A stretch of 64,000 nucleotides of DNA from Rhodobacteraceae bacterium M385 (GTDB lineage Bacteria > Pseudomonadota > Alphaproteobacteria > Rhodobacterales > Rhodobacteraceae): assembly GCA_025141835.1 (NCBI GenBank), contig CP081102.1, positions 3,623,501 to 3,687,500 of the forward strand. The letters are read 5' to 3'. The notes beneath the pieces were generated by a model. It was not told the DNA's origin, made no database searches, and saw only the letters and a list, made by a program, of their open reading frames with translations. The position numbers were made by a program, and so were the translations under genes. This document shows, in pieces, positions 1 through 8,409 of this stretch; positions within the stretch are counted from its first letter, which is position 1, and every line of letters starts with the position of its first letter.

Positions 1-1828
1 CGGCATCGTCGCCTTTTGCGTCCCGAACAGTCTTCAAAATACGGGCCTTCGTCACACGGCCGAGGTAGGTGTCAGCGGACACCCCCCAACCGGCCTTCGC
101 CATGTCGAGGTCGACCGTCCCGGCCAAAACATCCGCGTGTGCCATCGCATTTGGACGACGGTAGTAGGGGTCATGCGTTGCGTTCACCCCCAGAGAGATA
201 CAATGCGCGAACAAGGCCTCTCGGCTGCATCTGTCGAACTCCGTCAGGATGTCCCACAGATCTTCCGATGCTTTGGGCAGTGTACGAACCCAGGTTTCGT
301 GTCTCTGCTCAATCGCCTGCGCATAGGGCATATCCCCCAAACCAGGCACCTGCCCTCCAAAACTTGTATGGCGCAGTTCAACTTCGACACAGCTGTCACC
401 TCCATGACGGTAAAAGAGCCGAAGCGTCATGGCGTGAAGGGCGGCAAGCAAGGCGATCTGCGGATCCTGCGCAAGGGCATCTCGCAAAGCGAGCGTTCGA
501 TGCGCTGTGAGCTCCGTCAAGAGCCGGTCCGAGAGAGGTTTCAACTCGTCGTCGTCCTCCTCCTCAATGCTCCCAACTTCTGCCTCATCTCCCTCGTTCG
601 TCTCAGCAGGATCCGCTGCAGCCGTATCAACCGGCTCTTCTGGCCCATTATCGGCTTCGTCCTCTGGCCTCACGTACCCGCGCTCGACGCGAAGTCGGCC
701 TGAGCTGTCGATGCTGACAAATGCACCAGCCAGCGCAAAATCCTCGTCTTCGAAACGGATTGGGCGTTCCTGCAGCGCCTCCATTGTCGTTTCGATCTCG
801 CCAAGACGCACATCAACGTCGTCAGGCAACTCCTCCGCATCCGCATGCTCTGCTTCGAGCGCATCGTACTCCGCTCTAAGCGCTTGGTAGGTCGCGGCCT
901 GCTCGTAACTCATGGGCTCTGCCTCGCCGGGAATGCGGTGCATGCCAAAGGTGTGGCCATATGGAAAGTCAGTATCTACTTCGACCCAATGCCACCCTTC
1001 CGCCTGAACGCCCTCTGCGTCTTCCCGCAGTTTCTCAGTGACCATCAGATCAAGCAGCCCGGCATCCTGTAGCCAGCCACCGTCATCGGTCTGGAACAGA
1101 TCCCGCAGGATCGCACCGCCTGCGTCGACATAAGCGTCCAGCCCGACATATTGCGCCCGGCGGTCTGAGGCGCGCACCGCGCCCTCAGTCAGCATGCGGC
1201 GGATTTCATAAGGCTGCTTGGAATAGTGCCGCTGCAACGCCTCCCAAACCTGCTCTTGCCGCTCATGATCGGGATTGACCGTGAACGCCATAAGTTGGTC
1301 GAGCGTCATTTCTTCCTCGGCATAGGCATCCAGCAACGTAGCAGCTACGGCGGCAAGCTTGAGCCGCTGCTTCACGATGCTGGCGGAGACGAAGAAGGCT
1401 GCCGCAATCTCCTCCTCGCTCGTGCCCTTCTCGCGCATCGCTTGAAAGGCGCGAAACTGATCCAGCGGATGCAGCGGCGCGCGCTGAATATTCTCGGCCA
1501 GGCTGTCTTCCTCTGCCAGACCATTTGTGCGGATGATGCAGGGAACGGGTGCTGTGCGGTTGAGGCGCTTTTGTTTGACGAGCAGTTCCAGCGCTCGAAA
1601 ACGCCGCCCGCCTGCGGGAATTTCGAACATGCCAGTCTCGGTGCCGTTTTCGTCCAACACGGGCCGCACCGTAAGGCTGGCCAGAAGGGTGCGCCGGGCA
1701 ATGTCCTCGGCCAGTTCCTCAATCGAAACGCCGGCCTTGATGTGCCGGACGTTGGACTGACTGAGCAGAAGCTTGTTGAAGGGAATGTCGCGCGAGGCGC
1801 TGAGGGTGATTTTCTGTTGCTTGGTCAT
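1..1828 (-). CDS. ParB/Spo0J-family nuclease-like partition protein (partial, runs off left edge)
   Basis: An open frame of about 609 codons starts at an ATG (1826-1828) and continues past base 1, so the C-terminus is missing. A GGAG sits 7-8 nt upstream of the start. The ParB N-terminal core is visible: a box-I-like GGRRFRA near residue 57, then ENIQRAPLHPLDQFRAF near residue 94, then a HTH-like stretch (GTSEEEIAAAFFVSASIVKQ). The rest is a long acidic region typical of large plasmid ParB-like proteins. It lies downstream of a DUF932 gene on the same strand. This pairing is known from the leading regions of conjugative plasmids (yubM/yubP of F). A role in segregation or plasmid establishment is inferred. 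No parA is seen. Confidence 0.85.
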   Translation of the reverse strand, partial: MTKQQKITLSASRDIPFNKLLLSQSNVRHIKAGVSIEELAEDIARRTLLASLTVRPVLDENGTETGMFEIPAGGRRFRALELLVKQKRLNRTAPVPCIIRTNGLAEEDSLAENIQRAPLHPLDQFRAFQAMREKGTSEEEIAAAFFVSASIVKQRLKLAAVAATLLDAYAEEEMTLDQLMAFTVNPDHERQEQVWEALQRHYSKQPYEIRRMLTEGAVRASDRRAQYVGLDAYVDAGGAILRDLFQTDDGGWLQDAGLLDLMVTEKLREDAEGVQAEGWHWVEVDTDFPYGHTFGMHRIPGEAEPMSYEQAATYQALRAEYDALEAEHADAEELPDDVDVRLGEIETTMEALQERPIRFEDEDFALAGAFVSIDSSGRLRVERGYVRPEDEADNGPEEPVDTAAADPAETNEGDEAEVGSIEEEDDDELKPLSDRLLTELTAHRTLALRDALAQDPQIALLAALHAMTLRLFYRHGGDSCVEVELRHTSFGGQVPGLGDMPYAQAIEQRHETWVRTLPKASEDLWDILTEFDRCSREALFAHCISLGVNATHDPYYRRPNAMAHADVLAGTVDLDMAKAGWGVSADTYLGRVTKARILKTVRDAKGDDA

Positions 1829-1841
1829 CGGGGGTCTCCGC

Positions 1842-1882
1842 GACGGGCCGGTCGGGAACCTCTCTCGACCTCCAAACCCGTC
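1842..1882 (-). promoter_or_regulatory. Structured leader element, copy A (upstream of ParB-like gene)
   Basis: Read on the minus strand, the arms GACGGG and CCCGTC close an outer stem. Inside it, GGAG can pair with TTCC (with G-U pairs in RNA). The ribosome-binding site and ATG of the ParB-like gene follow directly. The same structure recurs at 3158-3199 and 53510-53551. The shared core includes TTTGGAGGTCGAGAGAG. In this copy the inner arm reads TTCC instead of CTCC, which still pairs, so structure seems to be kept. Confidence 0.6.
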
Positions 1883-1949
1883 ACGAAAACCCGGCCCACC
1901 TCTTCCTCTGAGAAAGGGGTGAACCGGATCTATCTGGGCGCGTCAGGTT

Positions 1950-3143
1950 TCAGGCAGCGCTTTCCAGAAGCTTTTTCGCGCGGGTTTCCATCTCCAACCG
2001 TGCGTCCTGCTGCGGCCTGTTACGCGCGACCGCAGTGACGCCCTGCACGAAATCGTAGACACTCTCAGGTGGCCTGCCTTCTTCGATCAGCACGGCGTCG
2101 ATGATCGTCGTAGCAGCGGCCTTCGAGAATCCGCGCTTACGCAGAAAATCCGACCGATCTTCGTCCGTCCGCGCCACGATCTTCTCGCGCGCGGCGCGGA
2201 TGCCATCGATAAACGGCGCGGGCGACGAATTGGCAAAGGCCTCCAGCGCTGGGGTGGCCTCGTGGGCAAACCGATTGGCTGCGTACTTCGAGTGCCGGAT
2301 TTTGATCTCCTGAAAGTCCTCAACTCCCCAGAGATTACGGTTCTGGCAAACCGCGCGGAGGTAGAAACTGGCGATGCCAAGCGTCTTTGCGCCGACCTCT
2401 GAATTCCAGCAGTAGAACCCGCGAAAGTAGAGATCCGGCGTTCCATCGGGCAGTGTCCCCGCCTCAATCGGGTTCAGGTCATCCACCAGAAAGAGGAAAA
2501 CGTCGCGATCAGATGCATAGAGGGTCGTAGTGTCCTTGGTGATATCGACCCGCGGATTGTAGATGCCAGTCGACCAATCGAGCACGCCGGGGACCTTCCA
2601 CCGTGTATCTCCGGTCCCGTTGCCCGCAATTCCTTGAACAGCAGAGACCAGCTCATGGTCATAGATGCGCCCGTAATCAGGCCCAGTCACAGCTCGCAGT
2701 TCCGTTCTACCATCCTCGGTTTCCAGCGTCTTGATCTGTTCCGCGCGGTGGTTGGTCAGCCCGTATTGCAGGTTGATGCCTGCCAGCGGCGCCGGCAGTT
2801 GACGCAAATACGCAGCGGGCGCGCCAATAAGGCTCGACAACTGGCCAAAGCTCCAATGCGTCGGGGCGATAGGACCTTCCGCGCCCGGCATCATCAACTG
2901 CAAGCGTTCCGGATTGTCACGATGTGCCTCAACCCGGATCGTAGCGCTTTCCACCGTCCGCGTCCGGCTCCGCTCGGCCCGGCCTTTCACGGACGCAAAA
3001 AGGGCATCCAGTGACAGATACCGGTCATCGTCGGGCCGCGAAAACCACTCCGACGACACGCGGTCCACATGCGCGCCGCGAGACACATCCACCTTGTAGC
3101 CGCCGCTTGGATCGCGATGGCCGTCCAGAATTTCCATACTCAT
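1950..3143 (-). CDS. DUF932 domain protein (plasmid leading-region type)
   Basis: A 397-residue protein with the hallmarks of the DUF932 (phage/plasmid-like TIGR03299-related) family: a central block with LRAVTGPDYGRIYDHELVSA, then a FRGFYCWNSEVGAKTLGIA segment and a C-terminal FVQGVTAVARN helix. The start at 3143 is favoured by GGGAG about 8 nt upstream; a second ATG lies two codons in. It is 121 nt upstream of the ParB-like gene on the same strand, and both carry the same leader. The biochemical function of the family is not established. The first codons and leader of a second copy survive at 53470-53551. Confidence 0.85.
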   Translation of the reverse strand: MSMEILDGHRDPSGGYKVDVSRGAHVDRVSSEWFSRPDDDRYLSLDALFASVKGRAERSRTRTVESATIRVEAHRDNPERLQLMMPGAEGPIAPTHWSFGQLSSLIGAPAAYLRQLPAPLAGINLQYGLTNHRAEQIKTLETEDGRTELRAVTGPDYGRIYDHELVSAVQGIAGNGTGDTRWKVPGVLDWSTGIYNPRVDITKDTTTLYASDRDVFLFLVDDLNPIEAGTLPDGTPDLYFRGFYCWNSEVGAKTLGIASFYLRAVCQNRNLWGVEDFQEIKIRHSKYAANRFAHEATPALEAFANSSPAPFIDGIRAAREKIVARTDEDRSDFLRKRGFSKAAATTIIDAVLIEEGRPPESVYDFVQGVTAVARNRPQQDARLEMETRAKKLLESAA

Positions 3144-3157
3144 TGGGACTCTCCCGA

Positions 3158-3199
3158 GACGGGCGGTCAGGAGCCTCTCTCTCGACCTCCAAACCCGTC
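3158..3199 (-). promoter_or_regulatory. Structured leader element, copy B (upstream of DUF932 gene)
   Basis: Outer arms GACGGG/CCCGTC (3194-3199 and 3158-3163 on the plus strand) enclose an inner GGAG...GCTCC stem. The RBS and start of the DUF932 gene follow directly. This copy is nearly identical to the one at 53510-53551, including flanking coding sequence, and is clearly related to the one at 1842-1882. Confidence 0.6.
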
Positions 3200-3603
3200 A
3201 GGGGAACCACCTCAGGCCTCTAACTCTCTATGAGGAAGGAGTCAGAAACCGAGCACGGGAACCAGTTTCGGAAACGCGCAACGTTTGGAATTCCAAATTA
3301 AAGATGAGCCTTCTCCAAGAATGCACGAATGCGGCGGAGGGTTGATCTTGGCCCCAATTCGAAGAGGAAACGACATGGTCGCGGTGTTCTTAACATCCCG
3401 GAACGCAAAATGGATTAAGATGGCTGCTTCATGGGCAATCGCCGAACGAGGCTTGCGAAAGTTCAGGTAGCATTTTGGACCCACGTCCTACTGCCTGCAA
3501 ACAACCTACAAGACTCAGCATTGCCACGTCTCTTTTCGCTAACGCTAAGAACGAACAGGCAAGTCAATGATGCCGCCAAATTGGATACTTCAACTAATCC
3601 CCA
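3200..3603. other. Intergenic stretch without a supported gene
   Basis: About 400 bases between the DUF932 leader and the first island gene. Short open frames exist on both strands (for example 3242-3484 minus), but none has a convincing RBS, domain or neighbour logic. This is where plasmid-type backbone gives way to metal-resistance genes, so it is a candidate left junction of the island. Confidence 0.4.
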
Positions 3604-4128
3604 TCAAAGATGCGGTGATTGCCCCGTCGCAATCATCAGATGATGTTCTTGGTGATGGGCTCCGATAGTCATCAATCCGTGGAAACCCAATCCTTGGATC
3701 ATGGATGCATCCCCTGTGACGGTCATCATCACACCATCAGGCATTTCAGCGACCTCTGTGGTCCAACCAGCTTCCGCGTCAAGGAAGGGAGCATGGGCCG
3801 GGACCATACGAAGCAGGGCATCAATCACCTCGCCGGACCCGCTCACCTCAAACACGGCTCCAGTGGAGGTCGGGGTTGCGACAGAGACTGCTTGCGTGGT
3901 CAGCAAGTCCATATCGATCAAGTGTTGTTGCAGGGCAGGAATATCCACAGCCTCCCAATCAGTAGCGTCATCAGGCCGTAGCAAGGCTACGATCTCCGCT
4001 ATAGCTGCAAAGGCGGATTGTCCTGTTTCCGAGGGGCCCGCATCGGCTGTACCCATGGCAGAATGAGCGTGTTGGGCCTTACTCGGCGTGGCGGCGAGCA
4101 TAAGAAGGACGGCAAGGGGACGGATCAT
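3604..4128 (-). CDS. Secreted protein of unknown function, divergent from a Crp/Fnr regulator
   Basis: A 174-residue protein. The start at 4128 gives a clean signal peptide (MIRPLAVLLMLAATPSKAQ); the frame is open further upstream, but that would cover the promoter. The mature N-terminus has HAHSAMG. The C-terminus is His/Met rich (GAHHQEHHLMIATGQSPHL), which would suit metal binding. I do not recognise the family. It is transcribed away from the Crp/Fnr-type gene at 4198 across a 69-bp gap, so the regulator may control it. A periplasmic metal- or redox-related role is inferred only from composition and location. Confidence 0.6.
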   Translation of the reverse strand: MIRPLAVLLMLAATPSKAQHAHSAMGTADAGPSETGQSAFAAIAEIVALLRPDDATDWEAVDIPALQQHLIDMDLLTTQAVSVATPTSTGAVFEVSGSGEVIDALLRMVPAHAPFLDAEAGWTTEVAEMPDGVMMTVTGDASMIQGLGFHGLMTIGAHHQEHHLMIATGQSPHL

Positions 4129-4184
4129 CAGGGTTACTCCAATTCTCTTTCGATATGAGTAGCCGAACACGTGACCGCTAGATA

Positions 4185-4196
4185 TGATCCTGATCA
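4185..4196. promoter_or_regulatory. TGATC-N2-GATCA palindrome near the Crp/Fnr-type gene
   Basis: A perfect 5+5 inverted repeat with a 2-bp spacer lies immediately before the ATG at 4198 and between the divergent genes. It resembles a shortened FNR/CRP-type dyad. It could be an autoregulatory operator if translation begins at 4198 rather than at the upstream GTG (4171). Confidence 0.35.
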
Positions 4197-4197
4197 C

Positions 4198-4779
4198 ATG
4201 CTCACATCTCCGTTCCATCTGCTTCCAGACACTGACCTGAACCCGCTCAATGCTGTTGCGGGGGAGGTGTTGTTCCGAGAAGGCGACACAACACGCGGCA
4301 TTTTCGTCTGCGTGGACGCAACTGTTCATCTGGTCCGAGTGGGACCAGATGGAGAGAGCATCACCTTACACCGTGCCGGGCCCGGTCAAGCATTGGCAGA
4401 GGCATCGCTTTATGCCGACCGGTATCATTGCGACGCGGTGGTCAAGGGGGCTGGTCAGATTGTCCATATCCCGAAATCCGTTATCCTCAAGCACATGTCC
4501 AACCCAGAATTTGCAAACGCTTATATCAAGTACATTTCGCAGCAGGTGCAGCAGTATCGGGGTGTGCTGGAGATCATGTCCATCAGATCAGCGACGGAAC
4601 GGGTTTACGCGGCCCTTGTAGCAGGGCTACTCGATGGTACCGTCATGGAGTGCTCCACGAAGATCGCCCTGACCCATGAGGCCACGTACCGCGCCTTGCG
4701 CACGTTGGTGCAGCAAGGGCGGATCGATCACATAGGGCGAGGCCGATATAGCTTGAAGCATCAGCCGGATGGTCCATAG
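4198..4779 (+). CDS. Crp/Fnr-family transcriptional regulator
   Basis: About 193 residues from the ATG at 4198; an in-frame GTG at 4171 would add nine. The N-terminal half is a cyclic-nucleotide-binding-type beta barrel (GEVLFREGDTTRGIFVCVDA, then GQALAEASLYADRYHCDAV). A long dimerisation helix follows (YISQQVQQYRGVLEIMSIRS), then a C-terminal winged HTH (LTHEATYRALRTLVQQGRI). The N-terminal four-Cys cluster of FNR is absent, so it is not an oxygen-sensing FNR of the classical kind. The signal it senses cannot be read from sequence. It lies head to head with the secreted protein at 3604-4128 and convergent with an L,D-transpeptidase. Confidence 0.8.
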   Translation: MLTSPFHLLPDTDLNPLNAVAGEVLFREGDTTRGIFVCVDATVHLVRVGPDGESITLHRAGPGQALAEASLYADRYHCDAVVKGAGQIVHIPKSVILKHMSNPEFANAYIKYISQQVQQYRGVLEIMSIRSATERVYAALVAGLLDGTVMECSTKIALTHEATYRALRTLVQQGRIDHIGRGRYSLKHQPDGP

Positions 4780-4792
4780 GCCAACTTCAAAG

Positions 4793-5422
4793 CTAGGCTG
4801 GCGAGTGAAGCGTGACAGGTGTGTCCAAAGGCACCTCAAGGTAAAGCCGCATGACGTGGTCATTGACCAGACGGACACACCCGGAGGATGCGGACGTCCC
4901 AATAGTCCAAGGTTGAGGCGTTCCATGGATGCGTAGATACGTGTCCCGTCCCGCATCGTCGTAGAGATAGAGCGCTCTTGCACCCAAAGGATTATCGGGG
5001 CCGCCGGGCACGCCACTGGCGTAAGGTCCATAAACGTCAGGCTCCCGAGCGATCATGTTGGCAGTCGGTGTCCAGCTCGGCCATTCAACCTTTCTGCGAA
5101 TGGTGTAAGTGCCCGGAGATTGGAGACCTGATCGCCCAACCGCAACGCCGTAACGCATTGCCATGCCGTCATCTCCGATATGGTAAAGGTACTTTGCGAC
5201 TGGATCGACATGGATGCTGCCGGGCTGCAATCCAGCATTGTGCCGAACGCGCGTGGGCATGTAGCGCGGGTTCAAACCCCAAGGGTTATTGGCCATCGGA
5301 TCGGCATCGGGGCGCGTCACGGTCGCATCAAAGCCGACGGCGTCCTGTGCGAAGGCTGGAAACGCTGTGGCAAAGACTAAGCCGGCGGCGGAGGTATTGA
5401 TAAAATGTCGACGAGTGATCAT
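4793..5422 (-). CDS. Tat-exported L,D-transpeptidase (YkuD domain)
   Basis: 209 residues from 5422. The start is chosen because it opens a twin-arginine signal (MITRRHFINTSAAGLVFATAFPAFA). The YkuD catalytic signature is complete: HGTPQPWTIGTSASSGCVRL, with the nucleophilic Cys in SSGCVR and the conserved His upstream. L,D-transpeptidases form 3-3 peptidoglycan cross-links or attach lipoproteins in the periplasm. The protein is very similar in layout to the ones at 49156-49797 and 28008-28595 (NPWGL, then RRKVEWP, then GARALYLY), so these are paralogues. Copper is known to inhibit this enzyme class in E. coli through the active-site Cys, which may explain extra copies in a metal island. Confidence 0.9.
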   Translation of the reverse strand: MITRRHFINTSAAGLVFATAFPAFAQDAVGFDATVTRPDADPMANNPWGLNPRYMPTRVRHNAGLQPGSIHVDPVAKYLYHIGDDGMAMRYGVAVGRSGLQSPGTYTIRRKVEWPSWTPTANMIAREPDVYGPYASGVPGGPDNPLGARALYLYDDAGRDTYLRIHGTPQPWTIGTSASSGCVRLVNDHVMRLYLEVPLDTPVTLHSPA

Positions 5423-5499
5423 GGCAATCGTTCCTCGCGGTATGATTGAAGGGCCTGTTGGTTGCCATTCAAATACCCTCTGAAACCCATGTAACAAAG

Positions 5500-5524
5500 C
5501 TTACATACTTCAAATATCTGTAAG
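5500..5524. promoter_or_regulatory. Imperfect palindrome CTTACA...TGTAAG upstream of the L,D-transpeptidase
   Basis: Six-base arms CTTACA and TGTAAG flank an AT-rich core containing ATATTTGAAG (minus strand), about 80 bp upstream of the transpeptidase start. The core resembles ArsR/SmtB-type operators, but no ArsR-family gene is in the window. The site assignment is tentative. Confidence 0.3.
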
Positions 5525-5623
5525 GATAGCACCGCGACCCGGAAGCTCTGAATTCAAGTGAGCCTCTATCGTGATCACCGCAGGATGATTGCCTTCTGCT
5601 TTGGCGCAGAAGCACGAAAAGTG

Positions 5624-6895
5624 TCAGCGCTGTGCCAACACCATCCTGATCGTATCAGCCTGCATCTGACCATCCGCCCCGCGTTCACCGGGCTGCGTCC
5701 ATGCAAAATGAACACCGGAGGGACCAGAAACCATGCGCGGAAAATTGATGGATCCGGTCGTACTGTTTAAGTGCACCTGTTGCGTTGCGTGGCATCCCTG
5801 ACCGCTATCTGCCAAGCAAACCATGAGCGCCTCGCCCTCATCCGTCCATTCAACCCAAGATACCAGTGCCGCGCCGACATCCAGCATCAACACGTCAACC
5901 CTTCCAGCGACATCCTCTCCGCCAATAGGCAATGCATCGCCAAAGCTGACACCTGCATCTTCAGAGAACGATACATAGACTGCGGGAATGTCATCTGGCG
6001 CTGTGAACCAGGCCACGACTGCAAGCGCGCCTTCGGCATCAATGGCCGGTCCGTTCACGGGGCAGCCAGAGATTTGCCAGCCATCTTCATGGACATTCAC
6101 GGGAGCTGACCATTCGCCGTCCATGTACCGCACGATCGAGATATCGCGGATTTCCTCGGACGTTCGATCGCGGTAAACTAGCAAAACGGACCCGTCCCCG
6201 GCCACCACAGCAGAGGTCTGGCAACAGGTGCAGGCGCGGGCGTCGATCAGCATTTCTTCGCCAATGACTCCGTCTGATCCAACCATCGCTGCGCGCAGCT
6301 GCATCTCATTGGGATTGCCACCGCTTTCATTATCCAAATCGGCCAATCCATATTGGCGGCCGTCCAGCCAGATGGCCATCAATTGATCTGTGGCGACAGG
6401 CAACAGCGTTGCAAAGCCGTGCTGCACGGAACGCCCATCACGATGTGGCGTTTGCGCGTGGCCCCACGTCTCACCACCGTCGTCCGAGAGTGCCACGGTG
6501 AAGTCATAGGCATACGCCGTGCGCCCGTTGTCTTGCAGCCAGTGCACGGCCAAGGTGCTGTCTGGGAACGCCGCGACCGATGGGATATCGGCCCAGTTCA
6601 CGAAAAGCTGGTCCGATGCTGTCACGGTCATTGGCGCGGTCCATTGCTCGTCAAATCTTGCAATGCGGACGGCATGACCTTCCTCGGAAGGTTCCGTCCA
6701 ACTCATCAGAATTTCGCCAGCTTCAGTCGCAAAAAGCGACGGGTCTTGCGCGCCGGGACCTACGGGAACGGGCACCTCAACGATGTTCGAGAAGACCGCG
6801 CCGCCATGGCCGGATGCCCCGGCAGTATTGGCTCCAGACATGGCAATCAAAGCAATGGCGACAAGAAGGCGCTTCCGTTGGCTGAACCGAGGCAT
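5624..6895 (-). CDS. Exported BNR/sialidase-fold repeat protein with a CTCC motif
   Basis: 423 residues from 6895. That start gives a basic N-region and hydrophobic signal peptide; the longer open frame upstream overlaps the DUF411 gene and is not needed. The body is made of beta-propeller-like units with Asp-box style signatures (ALSDDGGETWGHA, SFSEDAGVSFGDA). A cysteine-rich ARACTCCQTSAVV sits in the middle. No catalytic set typical of true sialidases is evident, so enzymatic activity should not be assumed. It directly follows the DUF411 gene (1-bp gap), which implies one transcript. A metal-related periplasmic role is inferred from the CTCC motif and its neighbour. Confidence 0.7.
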   Translation of the reverse strand: MPRFSQRKRLLVAIALIAMSGANTAGASGHGGAVFSNIVEVPVPVGPGAQDPSLFATEAGEILMSWTEPSEEGHAVRIARFDEQWTAPMTVTASDQLFVNWADIPSVAAFPDSTLAVHWLQDNGRTAYAYDFTVALSDDGGETWGHAQTPHRDGRSVQHGFATLLPVATDQLMAIWLDGRQYGLADLDNESGGNPNEMQLRAAMVGSDGVIGEEMLIDARACTCCQTSAVVAGDGSVLLVYRDRTSEEIRDISIVRYMDGEWSAPVNVHEDGWQISGCPVNGPAIDAEGALAVVAWFTAPDDIPAVYVSFSEDAGVSFGDALPIGGEDVAGRVDVLMLDVGAALVSWVEWTDEGEALMVCLADSGQGCHATQQVHLNSTTGSINFPRMVSGPSGVHFAWTQPGERGADGQMQADTIRMVLAQR

Positions 6896-6896
6896 T

Positions 6897-7346
6897 CTAG
6901 CTATGGCTCGCAAAGACGCTGCTTTCATTGTCTGCTGCAAAGAGAATGACGTCAAAGGGATCGACGCGTGCGCCCATCTCCATCCCCGGCGATCCTGCTG
7001 GCATACCCGGCACAGCAAGGCCGAGCGCGTCAGGCCGCTCAGACAGAAGGCGAGCGATGTCTTCCATCGGCACATGGCCTTCGATGGTATAACCGTCCAC
7101 GTCCACCGTATGGCACCCGGCAAGGGCATCGGGGACACCGCGCTCACTCTTTTGGCGCATAAGTTCTTCCTGATCAGATTCGATCACTGTTAGATCATAG
7201 CCAGCAGTCCGAGCATGTTCGACCCAAGCACTGCAGCACCCACATGTGGGCGAGAGATACACCGTCATTCTGGTTGGAGTAGCCAATGCGACGCGCGACA
7301 TGAGCGGCAATGCGATGGCAGAAAGAAGAAGCGTACGTCGATTCAT
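6897..7346 (-). CDS. DUF411 metal-binding periplasmic protein
   Basis: 149 residues from 7346, with a signal peptide (MNRRTLLLSAIALPLMSRVALA). The DUF411 signature is clear: MTVYLSPTCGCCSAWVEHAR, then GVPDALAGCHTVDVDGYTIEGHVP near the middle, and a C-terminal VPGMPAGSPGMEM Met-rich loop. Members of this family are found with copper and other metal-resistance genes and carry a thioredoxin-like CxCC. It is the first gene of a two-gene unit with the BNR protein. The promoter region 7347-7440 contains TTCCAGCC and TGGTTC half-sites that only weakly resemble the MerR-type operators seen elsewhere in the island. Confidence 0.85.
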   Translation of the reverse strand: MNRRTLLLSAIALPLMSRVALATPTRMTVYLSPTCGCCSAWVEHARTAGYDLTVIESDQEELMRQKSERGVPDALAGCHTVDVDGYTIEGHVPMEDIARLLSERPDALGLAVPGMPAGSPGMEMGARVDPFDVILFAADNESSVFASHS

Positions 7347-7458
7347 GGAGTAGGTCCTTTGACTTGTCGAAGTAATATAAGTTTTGATGGTTTGGCCCTT
7401 TGATTGAACCATAGGCTGGAAGCAGCGTCACAACAAAGGTGACGTATGTCTCGGCACA

Positions 7459-8391
7459 TCACGAATGCGTGCCATGGGGCGTGTCAGAGATGAACTTCAG
7501 GTCGACACTGCGCGCATCGCTCTCGTCGAGGCAGGTCGTCTCTATCTGGATCGTTGCAAAGAAGAAACCGAACTGGGATTTGAGGAGCGCGTGCGCAGTT
7601 TCCAGGATCTTCTCTGCGTCAGCTCCCTCTTCAATGCGCATATGAGCCGAAACGACATTGCGACCGCTGGTCAACGCCCAAGCATGCAAATGATGGACGT
7701 CTTGGACGCCCGGGATCAGCTCAAGAGTTAAGTCGACATCGGGCAAGTCTACTCCGTCAGGAGTGCCCTCCATCAACAATCGCATCGCATCGCGCAGGAT
7801 ACCCCAGCTGGCCCAGATGAGGACAACGCCGAAGGCCATACCAAGGATCGGGTCGATGAGGAGAAACCCCGTAAATTCTATCACCAACGCCGTCACAATG
7901 ATCAACAAGCTGCCAACGAACGTCTGAATGATATGCCACAGCGCGCCCCTTGTGTTCAGGTCGTCTTTGCTTTGCTTCCACAAAAGGGCCAAGGATATGA
8001 ACTCAGTGAACAATCCACCGGCCGCCGCGATCAACAAAGGCGTCGTGGGTAGATCAATTGGATCTGATAGCCGCATGGCCGCCATGGCAATAACGACAAT
8101 GGCCATTGCGAGGAGGAAGCCACCGTTGACCAGCGCTCCAATGACCTCGGCGCGGTACCATCCAAAGCTCATTGTGTCATCCGCTGGCCTCTCCGCCAGG
8201 CGGCGGGCCACGATGGCTACCAACACACCGCCGACTGCGGAAAACGTGTGAAACGCATCCGACATGACAGCAACAGACCCGGTCCAAAGACCGATCCCAA
8301 GCTCCACGAAGAAGTATATGCCGGTCAACCAAGCTGAGATCGCAAGACCCCAGCCACCTGATGGCAGATGTCCTGAATGTCCGGTTGCCAT
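7459..8391 (-). CDS. Cation diffusion facilitator family protein with altered metal site
   Basis: 310 residues, six predicted membrane segments and a C-terminal cytoplasmic domain (PGVQDVHHLHAWALTSGRNVVSAHM) as in CDF transporters. The canonical transport site is HxxxD (or DxxxD) in TM2 and TM5. Here TM2 reads SDAFHTFSAV, with Ala52 where Asp is expected. TM5 reads LWHIIQTFVG, with Thr157 where Asp is expected. Both His are kept. It ends the operon DUF6010-VTT-CopA-CDF behind a CueR-type operator, so a copper-linked role is likely. Its ion cannot be assigned from known CDF rules. Confidence 0.85.
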   Translation of the reverse strand: MATGHSGHLPSGGWGLAISAWLTGIYFFVELGIGLWTGSVAVMSDAFHTFSAVGGVLVAIVARRLAERPADDTMSFGWYRAEVIGALVNGGFLLAMAIVVIAMAAMRLSDPIDLPTTPLLIAAAGGLFTEFISLALLWKQSKDDLNTRGALWHIIQTFVGSLLIIVTALVIEFTGFLLIDPILGMAFGVVLIWASWGILRDAMRLLMEGTPDGVDLPDVDLTLELIPGVQDVHHLHAWALTSGRNVVSAHMRIEEGADAEKILETAHALLKSQFGFFFATIQIETTCLDESDARSVDLKFISDTPHGTHS

Positions 8392-8409
8392 TGTGTGTGC
8401 CTTTCGCGT

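Noticed and set aside
3025..3210. Minus-strand frame spanning the leader and DUF932 start (TGLEVERE...)
   Set aside because: Not listed as a gene because the RNA/DNA structure explains the conservation equally well; kept as a question in the leader finding.
3242..3484. 80-codon minus-strand frame upstream of DUF932
   Set aside because: No RBS, domain or conserved context; overlaps another frame on the plus strand.
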